Position numbers and translations under genes: made by a program
Source of the DNA: Nipponacmea schrenckii
Taxonomy: Eukaryota > Mollusca > Gastropoda > Lottiidae
DNA: 64,000 bases
Assembly: GCA_030562195.1 (NCBI GenBank)
Contig: CM060202.1
Location: forward strand, 25,964,317 to 26,028,316
Direction of reading: 5' to 3'
Shown: piece after piece, positions 11,335 through 22,000 of the stretch
Numbering within the stretch: the first letter of the stretch is position 1
Layout of the letters: each line of letters opens with the position of its first letter
Notes under the pieces: generated by a model
What the model was told of the DNA's origin: nothing
The model's database searches: none
What the model saw: only the letters and a program-made list of their open reading frames with translations

Positions 11335-11455
11335 GTTCGGATTTCTTGAACAGCGAGAACCACAGTCGTCTGACTGAAAATTGGAATGGTGCAAATTGAC
11401 GCTATCAGTGTTTCCGGTACAAGGACCACTTCTAGAAAACTTCCTTAGAATCACT
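11335..11455. mobile_element. MITE family M2, right arm
   Basis: GAACCACAGTCGTCTGACTG, then ATTGGAATGGTGCAAATTGA and CTATCAGTG, matches the right arm of the foldback element at 44896-45213. It ends at a TTAA (11456-11459). No matching left arm was found upstream. Confidence 0.6.
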
Positions 11456-11459
11456 TTAA

Positions 11460-11917
11460 TTTGTGGTCACATATTTCAGAAATTTGTTCCAATTTCGTGA
11501 ATGTATCTCTCTATATGATTTCCATTTGGTTATATTATATTTTAAGAATAAAACATTTGTTGGTGTGCTTTGAATAGAAATGTCCGGACATTTTGAAGAT
11601 TAGGATTGTATTGCTAGCATAATAATATCTATGGATTTCAAAATCTCATTGGCCTTGTCAAAATCTCATTGACTTTTAAACAGTTTATCATTAGCCATTT
11701 TTTCCCTTGCATTTTGCGAGTTGTTCTGACCAGAATAAGATTTAATTTATGTATGTAACCAAGTACAATGACGTCATGTAAAGATTCTGACTCTCTAGCC
11801 GACTGTGCTACAACCCGTCTCAGAAATATTTAATTAAAGTTCTTTAATAAAAAATTTGATATAAAAAGTGAATATGTTTTTGAATATAATCAGTGTTACT
11901 GGGTTTACATGTTAAGT
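11460..11917. other. Anonymous AT-rich DNA
   Basis: Nothing certain. AGCCGACTGTGCTACAACCC at about 11798 is A-box-like on the minus strand. Confidence 0.35.
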
Positions 11918-11921
11918 TTAA

Positions 11922-12188
11922 AGATATAGTTCCTCTCAAAATACACACGTTGATTGATAAGAGTATTTATTCATCAGTTTGACATACCATAAATAACACA
12001 GTAAAAATCTCAGCATATAATTCAATTAATCCAAAAAGCCACGTAATCATTGATTCAAGAATAATCGAAATTACATGAATTTTCCAGATTTTATCTTGAT
12101 TCTGTTGTATGATTATAATGAATATATATTCTTATTGAACAAGTTTGAGAAGTTCAATTTTATGTTCATTCTTAAAGATGGTATTCCT
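11922..12188. mobile_element. MITE family M1, full-length copy
   Basis: The 267-bp element is flanked by TTAA at 11918-11921 and 12189-12192. The left end is AGATATAGTTCCTCTCAAAA; the right end read inward is AGGAATACCATCTTTAAGAA. The termini are imperfect inverted repeats. Confidence 0.65.
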
Positions 12189-12192
12189 TTAA

Positions 12193-12664
12193 AAGGCTTA
12201 GAAGCGTTATTCAATAATGACATAGGTTTATGGATTTAACGGATTATACAAGAATATGTTGTTATGACACCTAGTAAGTTCAACTGATGAATCTATACTC
12301 TTATTGACCAATGTTCGGTATCTTTATTTCATGTAGGCCTATATTCTATACGAGTCTAGTACAGGATGAATCATAACAAAATTAAACTGAATCCGATACA
12401 AACCACCTGTATCTATGTTCTTCATTAAAAATATAAATTGTTTACATGTAGAAAGTAAGTGGTTTGACTTACATACAAAACCAAAACAATAACCAGACAG
12501 AAATCGACATTCAACTACTACTCGAAGCATTTGACAGAAATGAAATGAGTTTTACGCCCAACTTGGGCTAATGATGCGGCGTAAAACGGGGATCTTGAAT
12601 CGTGACCTTTAAAAATGCAAGAGGGTCATAGTAAAGATTTATAGGGGCAGGAGAATAATGTAAT
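12193..12664. other. Anonymous DNA with an M1-like fragment
   Basis: The stretch at 12235-12345 (GGATTATACAAGAATATG, then CAACTGATGAATCTATACTC) resembles the M1 interior. Around 12540 a short GAAATGAGTTTTACGCCCAA resembles a SINE-B tail. Confidence 0.4.
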
Positions 12665-12895
12665 ATAAAGAAACAACTATATTTTACAAGGATAACAACT
12701 GATGTTCACAATTAAGGATGTTTCTACCAGCTGGTCCTTGGCCAAACCGCTTGGCATTGATCTTTCGCGAATTATTCATACCCATTTACCCATGAGTCGA
12801 GTGGAATTATGAGTGAAGATGACTTGTTGAAGGTCGTCGGACTTCCACACGCAAATCGAGATCGGAGCCCACTGCCGCCATTTGCTCGGCCTAAA
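12665..12895 (-). mobile_element. SINE-A copy 2
   Basis: Read on the minus strand, the body motifs occur in order: ACCTTCAACAAGTCATC, AAATGGGTATGAATAATTC, ATGCCAAGCGGTTTGGCC, AGCTGGTAGAAAC, then TGTAAAATATAGTTG. The A-box region is not clear. Confidence 0.7.
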
Positions 12896-13399
12896 TGACA
12901 TCATGTAAATACCAACGGCCTAACCGACTGGATAATGAAAAGAGGTAACAGATTGAATAGAGTTGAAACCCCCATACCCTCAGGCATCAAAATGGAATGA
13001 ACTTATCTTAAATACTATCTAAAGTCCTCTAGCATTACACTGAAAAGGCTTAAAACTGCATTAAGTTATTTCCAGTGCATCCCACATTGTAATTAAAATA
13101 TTAGAAGTAATGAGTATTAAATAATTTAAATATTTCAAGATATAATCAGTAGAGTTATTGGGTATATTGTAATGTTTCAATGTGTGAAACTAATCCCCAA
13201 CAATTACTGTCAGAATTATTTAACCTAGGTCACTTCGACTTGAGATATTTAACTCTCTTGCAATTTCGTATACAGATTGGTATTACCGAATGTTTAACGG
13301 TTAAAGCTTAGATTTGTGGGCCTATTTGATTAGTTGCTATTATGTCTTACAATAGAAATATTGTTTTTACAATTGTCATATTATGGTAGCTTGGTCAAC
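12896..13399. other. Anonymous AT-rich DNA
   Basis: Nothing was recognised. Confidence 0.35.
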
Positions 13400-13481
13400 C
13401 TGATGATAATTGGGTGATGCCTCTGCTGATGATAATTGGGTGATGCTTCTGCTAATGATAATTTGGTGATGCTTCTGCTGC
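13400..13481. repeat. Tandem repeat, about 30 bp x 3
   Basis: The unit TGATGATAATTGGGTGATGC plus TTCTGC occurs nearly three times. The 102-codon minus-strand frame (13381-13689) runs through it and is not otherwise supported. Confidence 0.8.
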
Positions 13482-14630
13482 TTAGCCGTGAGTTTTCCAC
13501 GCTTCCAAACCACGATCTAAAGCTGTTTAAATCGAAATCGAAACGAACAGCCATATAACAATCAATCTTTGCTAACTGAAGAAGATTATGAGAGAGGACC
13601 ATTGATGGGGCTATATTCTCAGGACTCCACCCTGACGACAGGGCTGAGTATACCTTATATACTGTATCTGGGGTTAAAAGTATTATCAACTAACTGCGTA
13701 GTTAGATAATACAGTAACTCACAGTAATTAAAAGGCTACATATCAAACCATTAAAAATCAAGGCTTATAAAATATAAATTATGTATTAAAACGACCGTAA
13801 TGAATAACTTCAGCTAATGATATACATATCAGTTACACAGTCAAATTCACATTATTCTCCATGTTTTGAATAATTAGCAGTTAATTCATTATTAATTCAT
13901 CTTGCCGACTGGTTTTAATCAATCATATGACGGGAGGTGTATCGTACCTAGAACAGCATATTATAGTACACGGATACAACGTCTTGTTGAGAGGAATTTA
14001 GTTATGAAAAGTACATAATAAGATATCACCGATAATCCACGCCCTCGAATCCAAACCACTTATGAGTGACAAATTTAAATAAAAACGTAGCACGACCTTT
14101 GCATGCACAAACATTTCAATTTAGCTTAAACCCTTGCAGATACCTACGACCATTATCTCGAATGGTAATTGTTGGTCTAATTATTGGTAAGCTTCTGAAT
14201 TTTAAATTTAAATTTATCAATTTATCAACCCAGGAAATAAAGGATGGGTGTCACCAACAGATGACGTGATATAAGATTCAGACAATGATAGGCCACAATT
14301 ATTACTGAAAGAAAGTCCATACCGGTACCATAGATATGAAAAATCCTTTTATGGCATTTATTTATTGGTAGTATAATAATAATAACGCTTGAAGAGAACA
14401 CTTGTTGAAACGTCGCAGAACAAAAAAAAAAAAAACTCAGTAATTGTTATTCCATAAAGCTTAGTTATTATTAAGATATGATAAAATCGCGAAATAAAGA
14501 ACAATCCCATAATGTATGATCCGTTAAACCGTAATGCTACTTGAAAATTTCCTTCAGAATGTGCACATTCACGATCTCTAGTAGGTGGAAATCAAATGAT
14601 AGTAGGCTAAAGCTGAAGTCCTGTCCCAGC
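13482..14630. other. Anonymous AT-rich DNA
   Basis: No gene or family was recognised. A poly-A run sits near 14423. Confidence 0.35.
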
Positions 14631-14710
14631 ATGAAGCTCTCGGTCGTCATTGTCCCAGAAGGTGTAGACAAGAAAGATGTAAAACGCCATTCATTTCATT
14701 TATGTTTAAC
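14631..14710 (+). mobile_element. SINE-B tail fragment
   Basis: GTCATTGTCCCAGAAGGTGT, then AAAACGCCATTCATTTCATT, matches the 3' end of SINE-B, including its CATTTCATTT tail. Confidence 0.5.
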
Positions 14711-15207
14711 AAAAATTAGAGTAAATGCTAATGGCTAAAAAGAAATAGAAAGAATAAGACGTACGCCAAACTTCGATAAGCACACCAACTGAGCAAGAGT
14801 TATCACGGTGTTACTGTTGCTTTGCCTTTCGTTGTTGTAGATAAATGTCATACTTCAAAGGGATTCTTCGATAGCTCTCGGCACAAAACTGAAAAAACCT
14901 TAAATATATTAATCTGATTTCTTATGAAGCAAATATTAGAAATAGTTTCAGCAAGTTAAATCAAAAGTAATTTCTTTGATTATATTTGTCATCTCAAAAT
15001 AAGATTTGATGACGCCTCAGGCTAACAATTTTTAAACCATCGATTAAACCGTAGTTTCTTATCTATATTTCAAGTTTTCCACAGATTGTTTATCCACAAA
15101 CATTCATGTGAAATGCATGTCATCGTCAAAATGTCTAGCTAGAAACTTCGTCTCATGCCTTGACAGCTATAGCCACTAACCTTATATCACGTAATGCAAA
15201 GATTTGC
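14711..15207. other. Anonymous AT-rich DNA
   Basis: Nothing was recognised. Confidence 0.35.
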
Positions 15208-15335
15208 TTGGATTGTAAGCCAAGAAAACAGCCAACCTTAGCCCATGATGGAAAGACAGTAAGCGTTATGGCTTATTGTTTACAGACTTTCTGAAGAAGA
15301 CCCTGACTGGCTGCATTCATTAGCGTACAATCCAA
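15208..15335. mobile_element. Small MITE, family M4 copy 2
   Basis: TTGGATTGTA at the left and TACAATCCAA at the right are perfect inverted 10-mers 128 bases apart. The interior resembles 6231-6345 (GAAAGACAGTAAGC). Confidence 0.6.
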
Positions 15336-15359
15336 TCAATCGTTTGCATTTACAACTAA

Positions 15360-15859
15360 NNNNNNNNNNNNNNNNNNNNNNNNNNNNNNNNNNNNNNNNN
15401 NNNNNNNNNNNNNNNNNNNNNNNNNNNNNNNNNNNNNNNNNNNNNNNNNNNNNNNNNNNNNNNNNNNNNNNNNNNNNNNNNNNNNNNNNNNNNNNNNNNN
15501 NNNNNNNNNNNNNNNNNNNNNNNNNNNNNNNNNNNNNNNNNNNNNNNNNNNNNNNNNNNNNNNNNNNNNNNNNNNNNNNNNNNNNNNNNNNNNNNNNNNN
15601 NNNNNNNNNNNNNNNNNNNNNNNNNNNNNNNNNNNNNNNNNNNNNNNNNNNNNNNNNNNNNNNNNNNNNNNNNNNNNNNNNNNNNNNNNNNNNNNNNNNN
15701 NNNNNNNNNNNNNNNNNNNNNNNNNNNNNNNNNNNNNNNNNNNNNNNNNNNNNNNNNNNNNNNNNNNNNNNNNNNNNNNNNNNNNNNNNNNNNNNNNNNN
15801 NNNNNNNNNNNNNNNNNNNNNNNNNNNNNNNNNNNNNNNNNNNNNNNNNNNNNNNNNNN
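15360..15859. other. Assembly gap (500 N)
   Basis: Exactly 500 unknown bases, a typical placeholder length, so the true distance is probably unknown. The two long frames of X across it are artefacts. The right edge falls inside a repeat unit that recurs downstream. Confidence 0.99.
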
Positions 15860-16651
15860 TTGACCTACTAAAGGTCAAAGTCACCAAAGGTCAAGGTCAC
15901 GAGAAATAAGCTCCCAAACTTCGAAAAAATTCAACCGGATGTTGCAAAATTGCAAAAGCGAAATTCAAAAATCGGCTCCCACAGTTTTTTTCGTAATCGA
16001 CTAAAGCTTCAAGAAATGTAAACATCGCGGAAATTAGACATTACCCTGAGGCCCCATTTTGAGTTTTACAAAAAAGTGACATTTCAAGATGGCGGCCAAA
16101 GTTTCACTTCCGGTCCGGATTTTTTCTTCTTCATTTTTTTGTCTTCTAATTTAATTAAGATTGACATAAATTTTGTTGCGATACATCAATTACAGCACAA
16201 GTAGGTCAACCGGAAGTTTAAACCCTTTTTACGTTGAAACCGGAAATGAAGCAAAAATTTTGACTCTGCCAATGTTTTTAAATTCATGACACTTGAAGGC
16301 ACACAAATTTTCAGATCAATCGGTCTTAAAATAGCAAAGTTGCAAAAATGTGCAAAATACGGCAAAAAAATGTGTGCTACGAATTTTCGAATTTCGAAAT
16401 TTTTCAACTGCTATCTTGTTGGAAATTATTTCAAGTTTCTAAAAATGCAAACCCGAAGAAAATCGATCAATAATTGCAACTTCTAGAGCCACTGACCGAC
16501 TTTTTAGGCATGTTGCAACGCAGCACTTATGGTTTTGCAAAAATGTTCCAATTTATATTTAATAGAAACGTCGCCACAACAGAAGGTTTAGAGAAGTTGT
16601 GAAATTGCTGCAACTATTGCAGCCTAGGCTGTGTGAGGTGTGTAAATTTCG

Positions 16652-16674
16652 AAAAAAAAAAAAAAAAAAAAAAA
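16652..16674. repeat. Poly-A run (23 A)
   Basis: An uninterrupted A run. The length may be misassembled. Confidence 0.9.
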
Positions 16675-16693
16675 GACAAACCGAAAACAAACT

Positions 16694-16717
16694 GGGACTT
16701 TGCGGTAGCAAAGTCCC
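16694..16717. repeat. Perfect short hairpin
   Basis: GGGACTTTGC, loop GGTA, GCAAAGTCCC: a 10-bp perfect stem. It lies 20 bases right of the poly-A run. Confidence 0.85.
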
Positions 16718-18541
16718 ACAACTAGAACCGTTAGACGGTACCAAGGCAGTGCGCGTCCCTTCTATTGCATGGGTGAAACTTTGCATTTATAATATCCAAT
16801 TCCATAATAATAACTAGACCTGTTTGTAACAATTGTGCAGCTTCCGAGATATTTAGAATTTGTTATATCTCCTGGCTGTCATTTAAAATAGAACGTAACC
16901 ACGCCTACTCAGTATAATGACTTGTTTTGATTGGTTGCGATACTAAAACTGGAAATGTCAAAATTTGTCTTGACCAAACATAAGAAATTAACACAATTTG
17001 ACTTCATGACCTGTTACATTATCTTCTTAACTCTTCTTGTAACATTTATATCTATTTAATTAGTGTGTAAAACAAAACGTCGAAAAAACTAATTTGTGGT
17101 CTAAGGGACATAGCACCTTATTTGAGATTACAAATTGATCTCGGATTAAATTAACTTTCCAGATCGTTGATACTTTTAATTTGTTTATTTATTTATTTAT
17201 CAATCTTAATTTAGGTGTAGTAGGAACATTAGATCCTGCAATTTGTGGCAAGTTGCCATGGTATAACATAGAGCCATCAAATTAACAGCGCGGCTTTACA
17301 TCTTAAAGAGTGTATTTTATAGAGTTCCGTCCATATACCACAAATCCACTCAACTGTACATTATTTTTGCTTAAGAGAATATCATTTAAAATTCTAAAGG
17401 TTGTCATTTCCTTCCAAATATTCCATATCATACATCGCCCACAACGAGAAATGAACAATCATTCCTTTGATTTAAGATATATAACATCTTTGAAGATGTT
17501 GGCAATCATTAAGGTTTGTGATGTAAAAATATCTGGGCTTAACCACGCCTACAAAGTCCATTGACTTGTTTTGGAAACTTCAACTGGAAATGTCAAAATT
17601 TGTGAATTGACCGTTTTATAGGAAAAATTCGCAATTTTTAAATGCCGATAAACCGAAAGTTTACATTTTGCTATAAAGCTTAATATGTCATTGGATAGAA
17701 CTATCACATATGTACAGGTATAAAGATCGCCAAAGGTCAACGTCACAATATACACCTTCGAAGTTTTTATAATTTTTAATCGTAATTAAATCAAAATCAA
17801 ATTAAAAATTCAAAAATCAGTTTCCATATAAATTTCGGCAATCGATTATAAATTCTATATACATGTCCATCAAAATAACACATATTGACTGATCCTCCGA
17901 GACCCTATTTCGATTGAAAGAAAAATACACACAGTGATGTAAAATATCTGGGCTTCACCACGCCCACAAAGTCTAATGACTTGTTTTGATTGGTTGTGAT
18001 ACTTTAACTGGAAATGTCAAAATTTGTGTCTTGACCAAAAGATAAGAAATTAACACAATCAGACTTTATGACCTGTTTATTTATATCTGTTTAATTAGAG
18101 TGTAATTTTATTCTTAAACTTTTCGCAATTTTATTTATACATATTGATTTATATATTGCTTGAAAGCTGGGAATTTGCACATTATAAATCTGTTCGAATT
18201 TTGTTTTTAAGTTAAATAGAACTAAATATAAAAAAATATGAATGTTAAAATCGCTTATTTTCTACTAGGCGTATTTTCATCCGTTTTTCGGTCTATAGCT
18301 AAAATAAAGATATTGTTAGAAAGCTGATGAAAATCACATCACAATAATGTCAATTAGAATGTTGCCAAGAGTCTTGTTCATGAGATATAACCATCTGAAG
18401 ATACGAGAAATATGCAAATTACCAATTTTTGGATCCCTATTAATCTAAATGTTCTTTACTAAAATTAGAAATCAAGGTATCATATGAACCTTTAGCCAAT
18501 GAAGATGATTTTGCAGAAAAATAAAGGATGCAATTAGTAAG

Positions 18542-18778
18542 TTAGTCCTCTTCGTTCCTTGCGGAGAATAGGGCTGCTACAGACGTTCTCCATCTCACTC
18601 TGTTATGAGCTGTTCTTTTTGCTTCATTCCAGGTCTTGCCAATCCTTCCTAGCTCTTTCAGTCTTATTCTTTTCAAGTTATGTAAAGGTCGTCCTTGTCT
18701 TCTATGCCCTTGGGGATTCCAGTCCAGTGCCTCTCTGGTGATGTTGTTTTGAGATGAAAAGGATGCATATGGTAGAGT
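18542..18778 (-). pseudogene. LINE ORF2 C-terminal fragment (reverse transcriptase-type non-LTR retrotransposon)
   Basis: The minus strand reads without a stop for about 78 codons and ends at its own TAA (18544-18542). The peptide contains ITREALDWNPQGHRRQGRP, then LGRIGKTWNEAKRTAHNRV and RWRTSVAALFSARNEED. This is the familiar extreme C-terminus of animal non-LTR retrotransposon polyproteins, with a W-P-x-G-x-R-x-x-GRP motif and a terminal W-R-x-x-V-x-A-L segment. The endonuclease and polymerase domains are absent: a TGA at 18781-18779 and unrelated sequence cut it off. It is therefore a 5'-truncated dead copy with an intact-looking tail. The protein starts mid-sequence, so no start codon is proposed. 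The family (RTE, Jockey/CR1 or other) cannot be set from this short piece. Confidence 0.8.
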
Positions 18779-20367
18779 TCAAAAGTTATGAACTTTCAAA
18801 CGGAAGTCAGTTTTGAAAAACTTTGGCAGGACCTGGTCCAAAGACAAATTTGAAATTGAAAAATATGCCACTAGAGGACCTAGATAATTATCCAAATTAT
18901 ATTTTAAAACAAGTCTGAAAAAAATAGGATTAAATATGGCGGACGAGTAGTATTTTTCCAATAATTTGCATATTTCAAGATGGCGATCAAACGGTTAGGA
19001 ATTTGCATATACGGCATACATACAAAATGAAGATATTGATGGTACTAATTCTGTGGAATAATAAAATTGCAAGTTTGTGCAAAAATTTAATCCGAAAATT
19101 CCGATTTCTATGATTTTCTACATTTTTTTGGTCATTTTCGGACGTTTCCGGCTAATTTCGGAAAAATTTTTATAGGAATCTTTAATGATAATTTTTTGTC
19201 TACTCATCTACCAATTTTTGTGAAAAAATAAGACGTAAATTTAAAAAAAACACGTGCTTTTTCATAAATCACGCACAATTAATATAGAACTAAGAACAAA
19301 ATTTTCAAATATTAAAAAGCGCAATTTTGATCAAAATATAAAGTGTTCTACACCATTGGAAAGAATAAATTACGCGTAATAAGGACATAAAAGAAATTTT
19401 GACGTATGTCAATTAGGTCACGTGACAGAGCTCTTCGAAGTTAAAAAGTGCAATTTTCAAATGGCTGTAAAACCGGAAGTTGACATTGCACAACACAAAT
19501 GAAGACATCAATGGATAGATCTCGACAAGGGCAACAACTTTTGTGCAGGTCACATGGTCACCAAAGGTCAAGGTCACGATATATGAACGTTGGAAAATTA
19601 GGCACTGGGTGAAAATAAGGAACCGGAAATGAAAGGTAAGCTAAATCGAAATTCAAAATTCGGCTTCCTAAGAATTGTTAGCAATCGATTGAAGATTTCA
19701 TAGACATCAAAATTGCAATTGTCCGATTAACCCCTAAGGCCCAATTTTTCACTTTACAAAAGTAAGTGGTTTAATGATGGCGACTGATCTGTTACTTCCG
19801 GTTCAATTTTTGTTAATTATAAAATCATTATGGGTTAATAGTAACTAATTGCAAAAAAAAAAATTCAAATATCTTTAGAATTCCGGAAGTGAAAATTCGA
19901 AGTTTAGCGACGTATGACGCCGAAACCGGAAGTGATGTCGACATTTTGAAAACAGATTTTTCTTGACAAGAAAAATGTTTATCTAACTGCAAATTTTGAT
20001 TTCGATCTAATCAAAATTGCAAAAGTTAAAAAAAGTGTTAAATTTTAAAATTCAAAAGTCAGCAACAAAAGTAAAAATTTCAAAATTTTTAAACTGCTAT
20101 TATGTAAATCTAAGTTATAAGTAGTAAATAAAAAAAGTCCGAACCAGATTGGATAAAAAAACGAGCCGTGAGTTAGTAAACAAAAATAAAATTTGTGACG
20201 TTCTACGTCATTTCCGGTAGAACAAAAATGCGTCATTTTACATTTAAACAACAACGAGCACTAGATTACGTTACAATATCACGCCAGATTGTGTAAGACA
20301 TTTGCAGTTATGGCTGGGGAGCGTGACCAGAAAGAGACAAAAAAAAAATAGTCATTTCGAAAACAAA

Positions 20368-20392
20368 GCAGTGCGTTCGAAGAACGCACTGC
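20368..20392. repeat. Perfect hairpin between A runs
   Basis: GCAGTGCGTTC, loop GAA, GAACGCACTGC: an 11-bp perfect stem, followed by nine A and preceded by an A-rich stretch. Confidence 0.85.
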
Positions 20393-20487
20393 AAAAAAAA
20401 ATAAAATAATCCGAACGATTACAATACGTTTTCGCCAAAGTCGAAATACGTAAATAGACTTTACTGTCGTACTTTTCTGCATTGAAA

Positions 20488-20690
20488 CCACTAATGAAGA
20501 CATTAGCCTTCGCAGCATTCGCCTACTCCATTTTCCAACTGCTGAGAATATTTAGCATTCACAGTCAGTAGCTCACAAGGCCTTGGTTTATTGTATCATC
20601 CAAACTAAATGCCTTTTTGGTGTCTGTCTCTCTGACCTGTATCAATGACCTAGAAACCAGGATGAAAAAGCCAAAGCTTTTAACTGAAGT
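20488..20690 (-). mobile_element. SINE-B copy, truncated at both ends
   Basis: In plus-strand order: CTAATGAAGACATTAGCC, CGCCTACTCCATTTTCCAAC, CATTCACAGTCAGTAGC, AGGCCTTGGTTTATTGT, GTCTGTCTCTCTGACCTG, AACCAGGATGAAAAAG. This matches the full copy at 44045-44414 at reduced identity. The tRNA-like head is missing. Confidence 0.7.
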
Positions 20691-20718
20691 GAGCTGTGTT
20701 CAAACACTTGATCTTTAT

Positions 20719-21069
20719 AACTGCATTTCCATTTGGTAAAAAAGTCCAACTTTAAGCTGGCTTTTCTGTGTTTTCACTTGTTAAATTGCCGAAATATTAC
20801 AACTCGGGAACCAAAAACCTCCCTTTTTCAATTGGCAATTTGTTGCGAGCAAATTGAAAGCTAGCTTTAAAGCCAATATAGAAGTACCAGTTTTATTGTC
20901 AAATCCGCAACATCAGTACTCTTGTACATTGCAAGCGTTCAATAATGGGCCATTTTTTTTGATTGAGACTAAAGTAGTTCGGGAAACTCAGTGGAAACAC
21001 ATCGTGTTCTGCAATAAAGCTGGCTTTAAAGCTAGATTTACTTCACAATTCTCAGTGGAAACACCGTTT
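20719..21069. mobile_element. MITE family M6 copy 1
   Basis: The left end (AACTGCATTTCCATTTGG) and right end (CTCAGTGGAAACACCGTTT) are imperfect inverted repeats. The interior has several TTTAAAGCTAGCTTT / AAAGCTGGCTTT palindromic motifs. A colinear copy lies at 28455-28853. The termini suggest a non-autonomous cut-and-paste element; the superfamily is not settled. Confidence 0.65.
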
Positions 21070-21585
21070 AGGTTAGCGAGCATGTGTCTATAGAAGCCAC
21101 TGAGCCACCAATGTTCCATTGTTGATAGTAAATGTTTATTTCTGTTTACACAACATGCTGTTTGTGACTAACTCAAGACGATTTGGCCAAGTTTCATCGT
21201 GCTCACAGGCATCTATAGAAGCCAGCTGAAGTCTTTCTTCAAATCAATTTCAGTTGTCTTTCAAGCTACAACCAATACAAGGTAATTTGTTCACAAAGAA
21301 CGTAATCCTATTTCACCTTCTTCACAGATACTCAGTGAGTCATAGTTAATGACACTTCTTTAATGAACGCATGAAATATTTAAAACTCTCCAAGTTCCTT
21401 TACATAACAGAACAAGTATAAGGTTGGTACTTGATTACAAAAGTGATTGTAATCAAAATCTGTTTAACGATTTTGTTAACCAAAACCTTGTCAAAGAATG
21501 TTATAATCAAGAGTAATAGTTGTATAATAGTGGACTCCTCGAAAGAGAAGTATCACCAGGTACATTCACAAGGGGAATGGTATAT
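21070..21585. other. Anonymous AT-rich DNA
   Basis: Nothing certain. AAGCCACTGAGCCACC near 21094 resembles a SINE head on the minus strand. Confidence 0.35.
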
Positions 21586-21587
21586 GG

Positions 21588-21850
21588 TATAAGATAAGAT
21601 AAGATAAGATGATTTATTGTACGTTACACCCTTGTAGGGCAGAATACAAACATATTTAAAACATACAATTACAATACAATAAGCAAACATATAAACAGGG
21701 TATCAGAAGGTGCTTTATAAAATGATATACGTATAAGGAACTTAAAGTCAAAAGGAATTTTATTTCAATATAAAATGTAAGTTAATATAACACACTTCTG
21801 AAATAACTATAACCTATTCCCTTGTGCTCTTTTATATATAGGCCTAATAG
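21588..21850 (-). mobile_element. 3' end of a non-LTR retrotransposon (LINE)
   Basis: On the minus strand the sequence ends in CCTACAAGGGTGTAACGTAC, then AATAAATCATC, then (TTATC)n. An AATAAA-like signal followed by a short tandem repeat tail is characteristic of CR1/L2/Jockey-type LINE 3' ends. No coding part was found, so it is a 5'-truncated copy; the left limit is uncertain. Confidence 0.5.
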
Positions 21851-21919
21851 GCTCTCTGAATATAATCTTTAAATGGCATTTAGTAAAGGTGTTGGATAAA
21901 TAAAACAAATTGTAATGGA

Positions 21920-22000
21920 ATACAATTACTAACTTTATTTGAGCGACGATTCAACCAGCGTCTTTATCAAGCAATGAATGACCCCAACTCGAGCCTTGCT
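21920..22000 (-). mobile_element. Retroelement 3' tail motif
   Basis: The minus strand reads TTGATAAAGACGCTGGTTGA, then ATCGTCGCTCAAATAAAG. The pattern (GATAAAGACGC-x-GGTTGAAxCGTCG) is common near the 3' ends of Penelope-like and some LINE elements. The match is by memory of the pattern, so the class is uncertain. Confidence 0.35.

Larger units (their letters stand above)
15860..20260. repeat. Repeat block with a unit seen three times
   Basis: Three colinear copies are visible near 15860-16130, 17590-17920 and 19430-19830. Shared landmarks in order are ACCGGAAGT-like, CACCAAAGGTCAAGGTCACGA, AAATTCAAAAATCGGCTCCC, an AATCGATT region, a CTGAGGCCCCATTTT-like stretch and CTTCCGGT. A second sub-repeat (ACCACGCC, ATGACTTGTTTTGATTGGTT, CTGGAAATGTCAAAATTTGT) occurs at 16890-17015, 17535-17600 and 17950-18075. 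No transposase or ORF was identified, so it is a non-coding repeat, perhaps one large old element. A LINE fragment lies inside at 18542-18778. Confidence 0.65.

Noticed and set aside
13381..13689. 102-codon minus-strand ORF
   Set aside because: A third of it is a 30-bp tandem repeat and the rest has no recognisable domain or splice context.
15336..15887. Open frames of 175-183 codons on both strands
   Set aside because: They consist almost wholly of N across the assembly gap.
20310..20352. ATGGCTGGGGAG start after CRE/ETS-like motifs (about 20190-20220) as a first exon
   Set aside because: The frame stops after 13 codons in an A run with no donor site, and the motifs belong to the repeat block.
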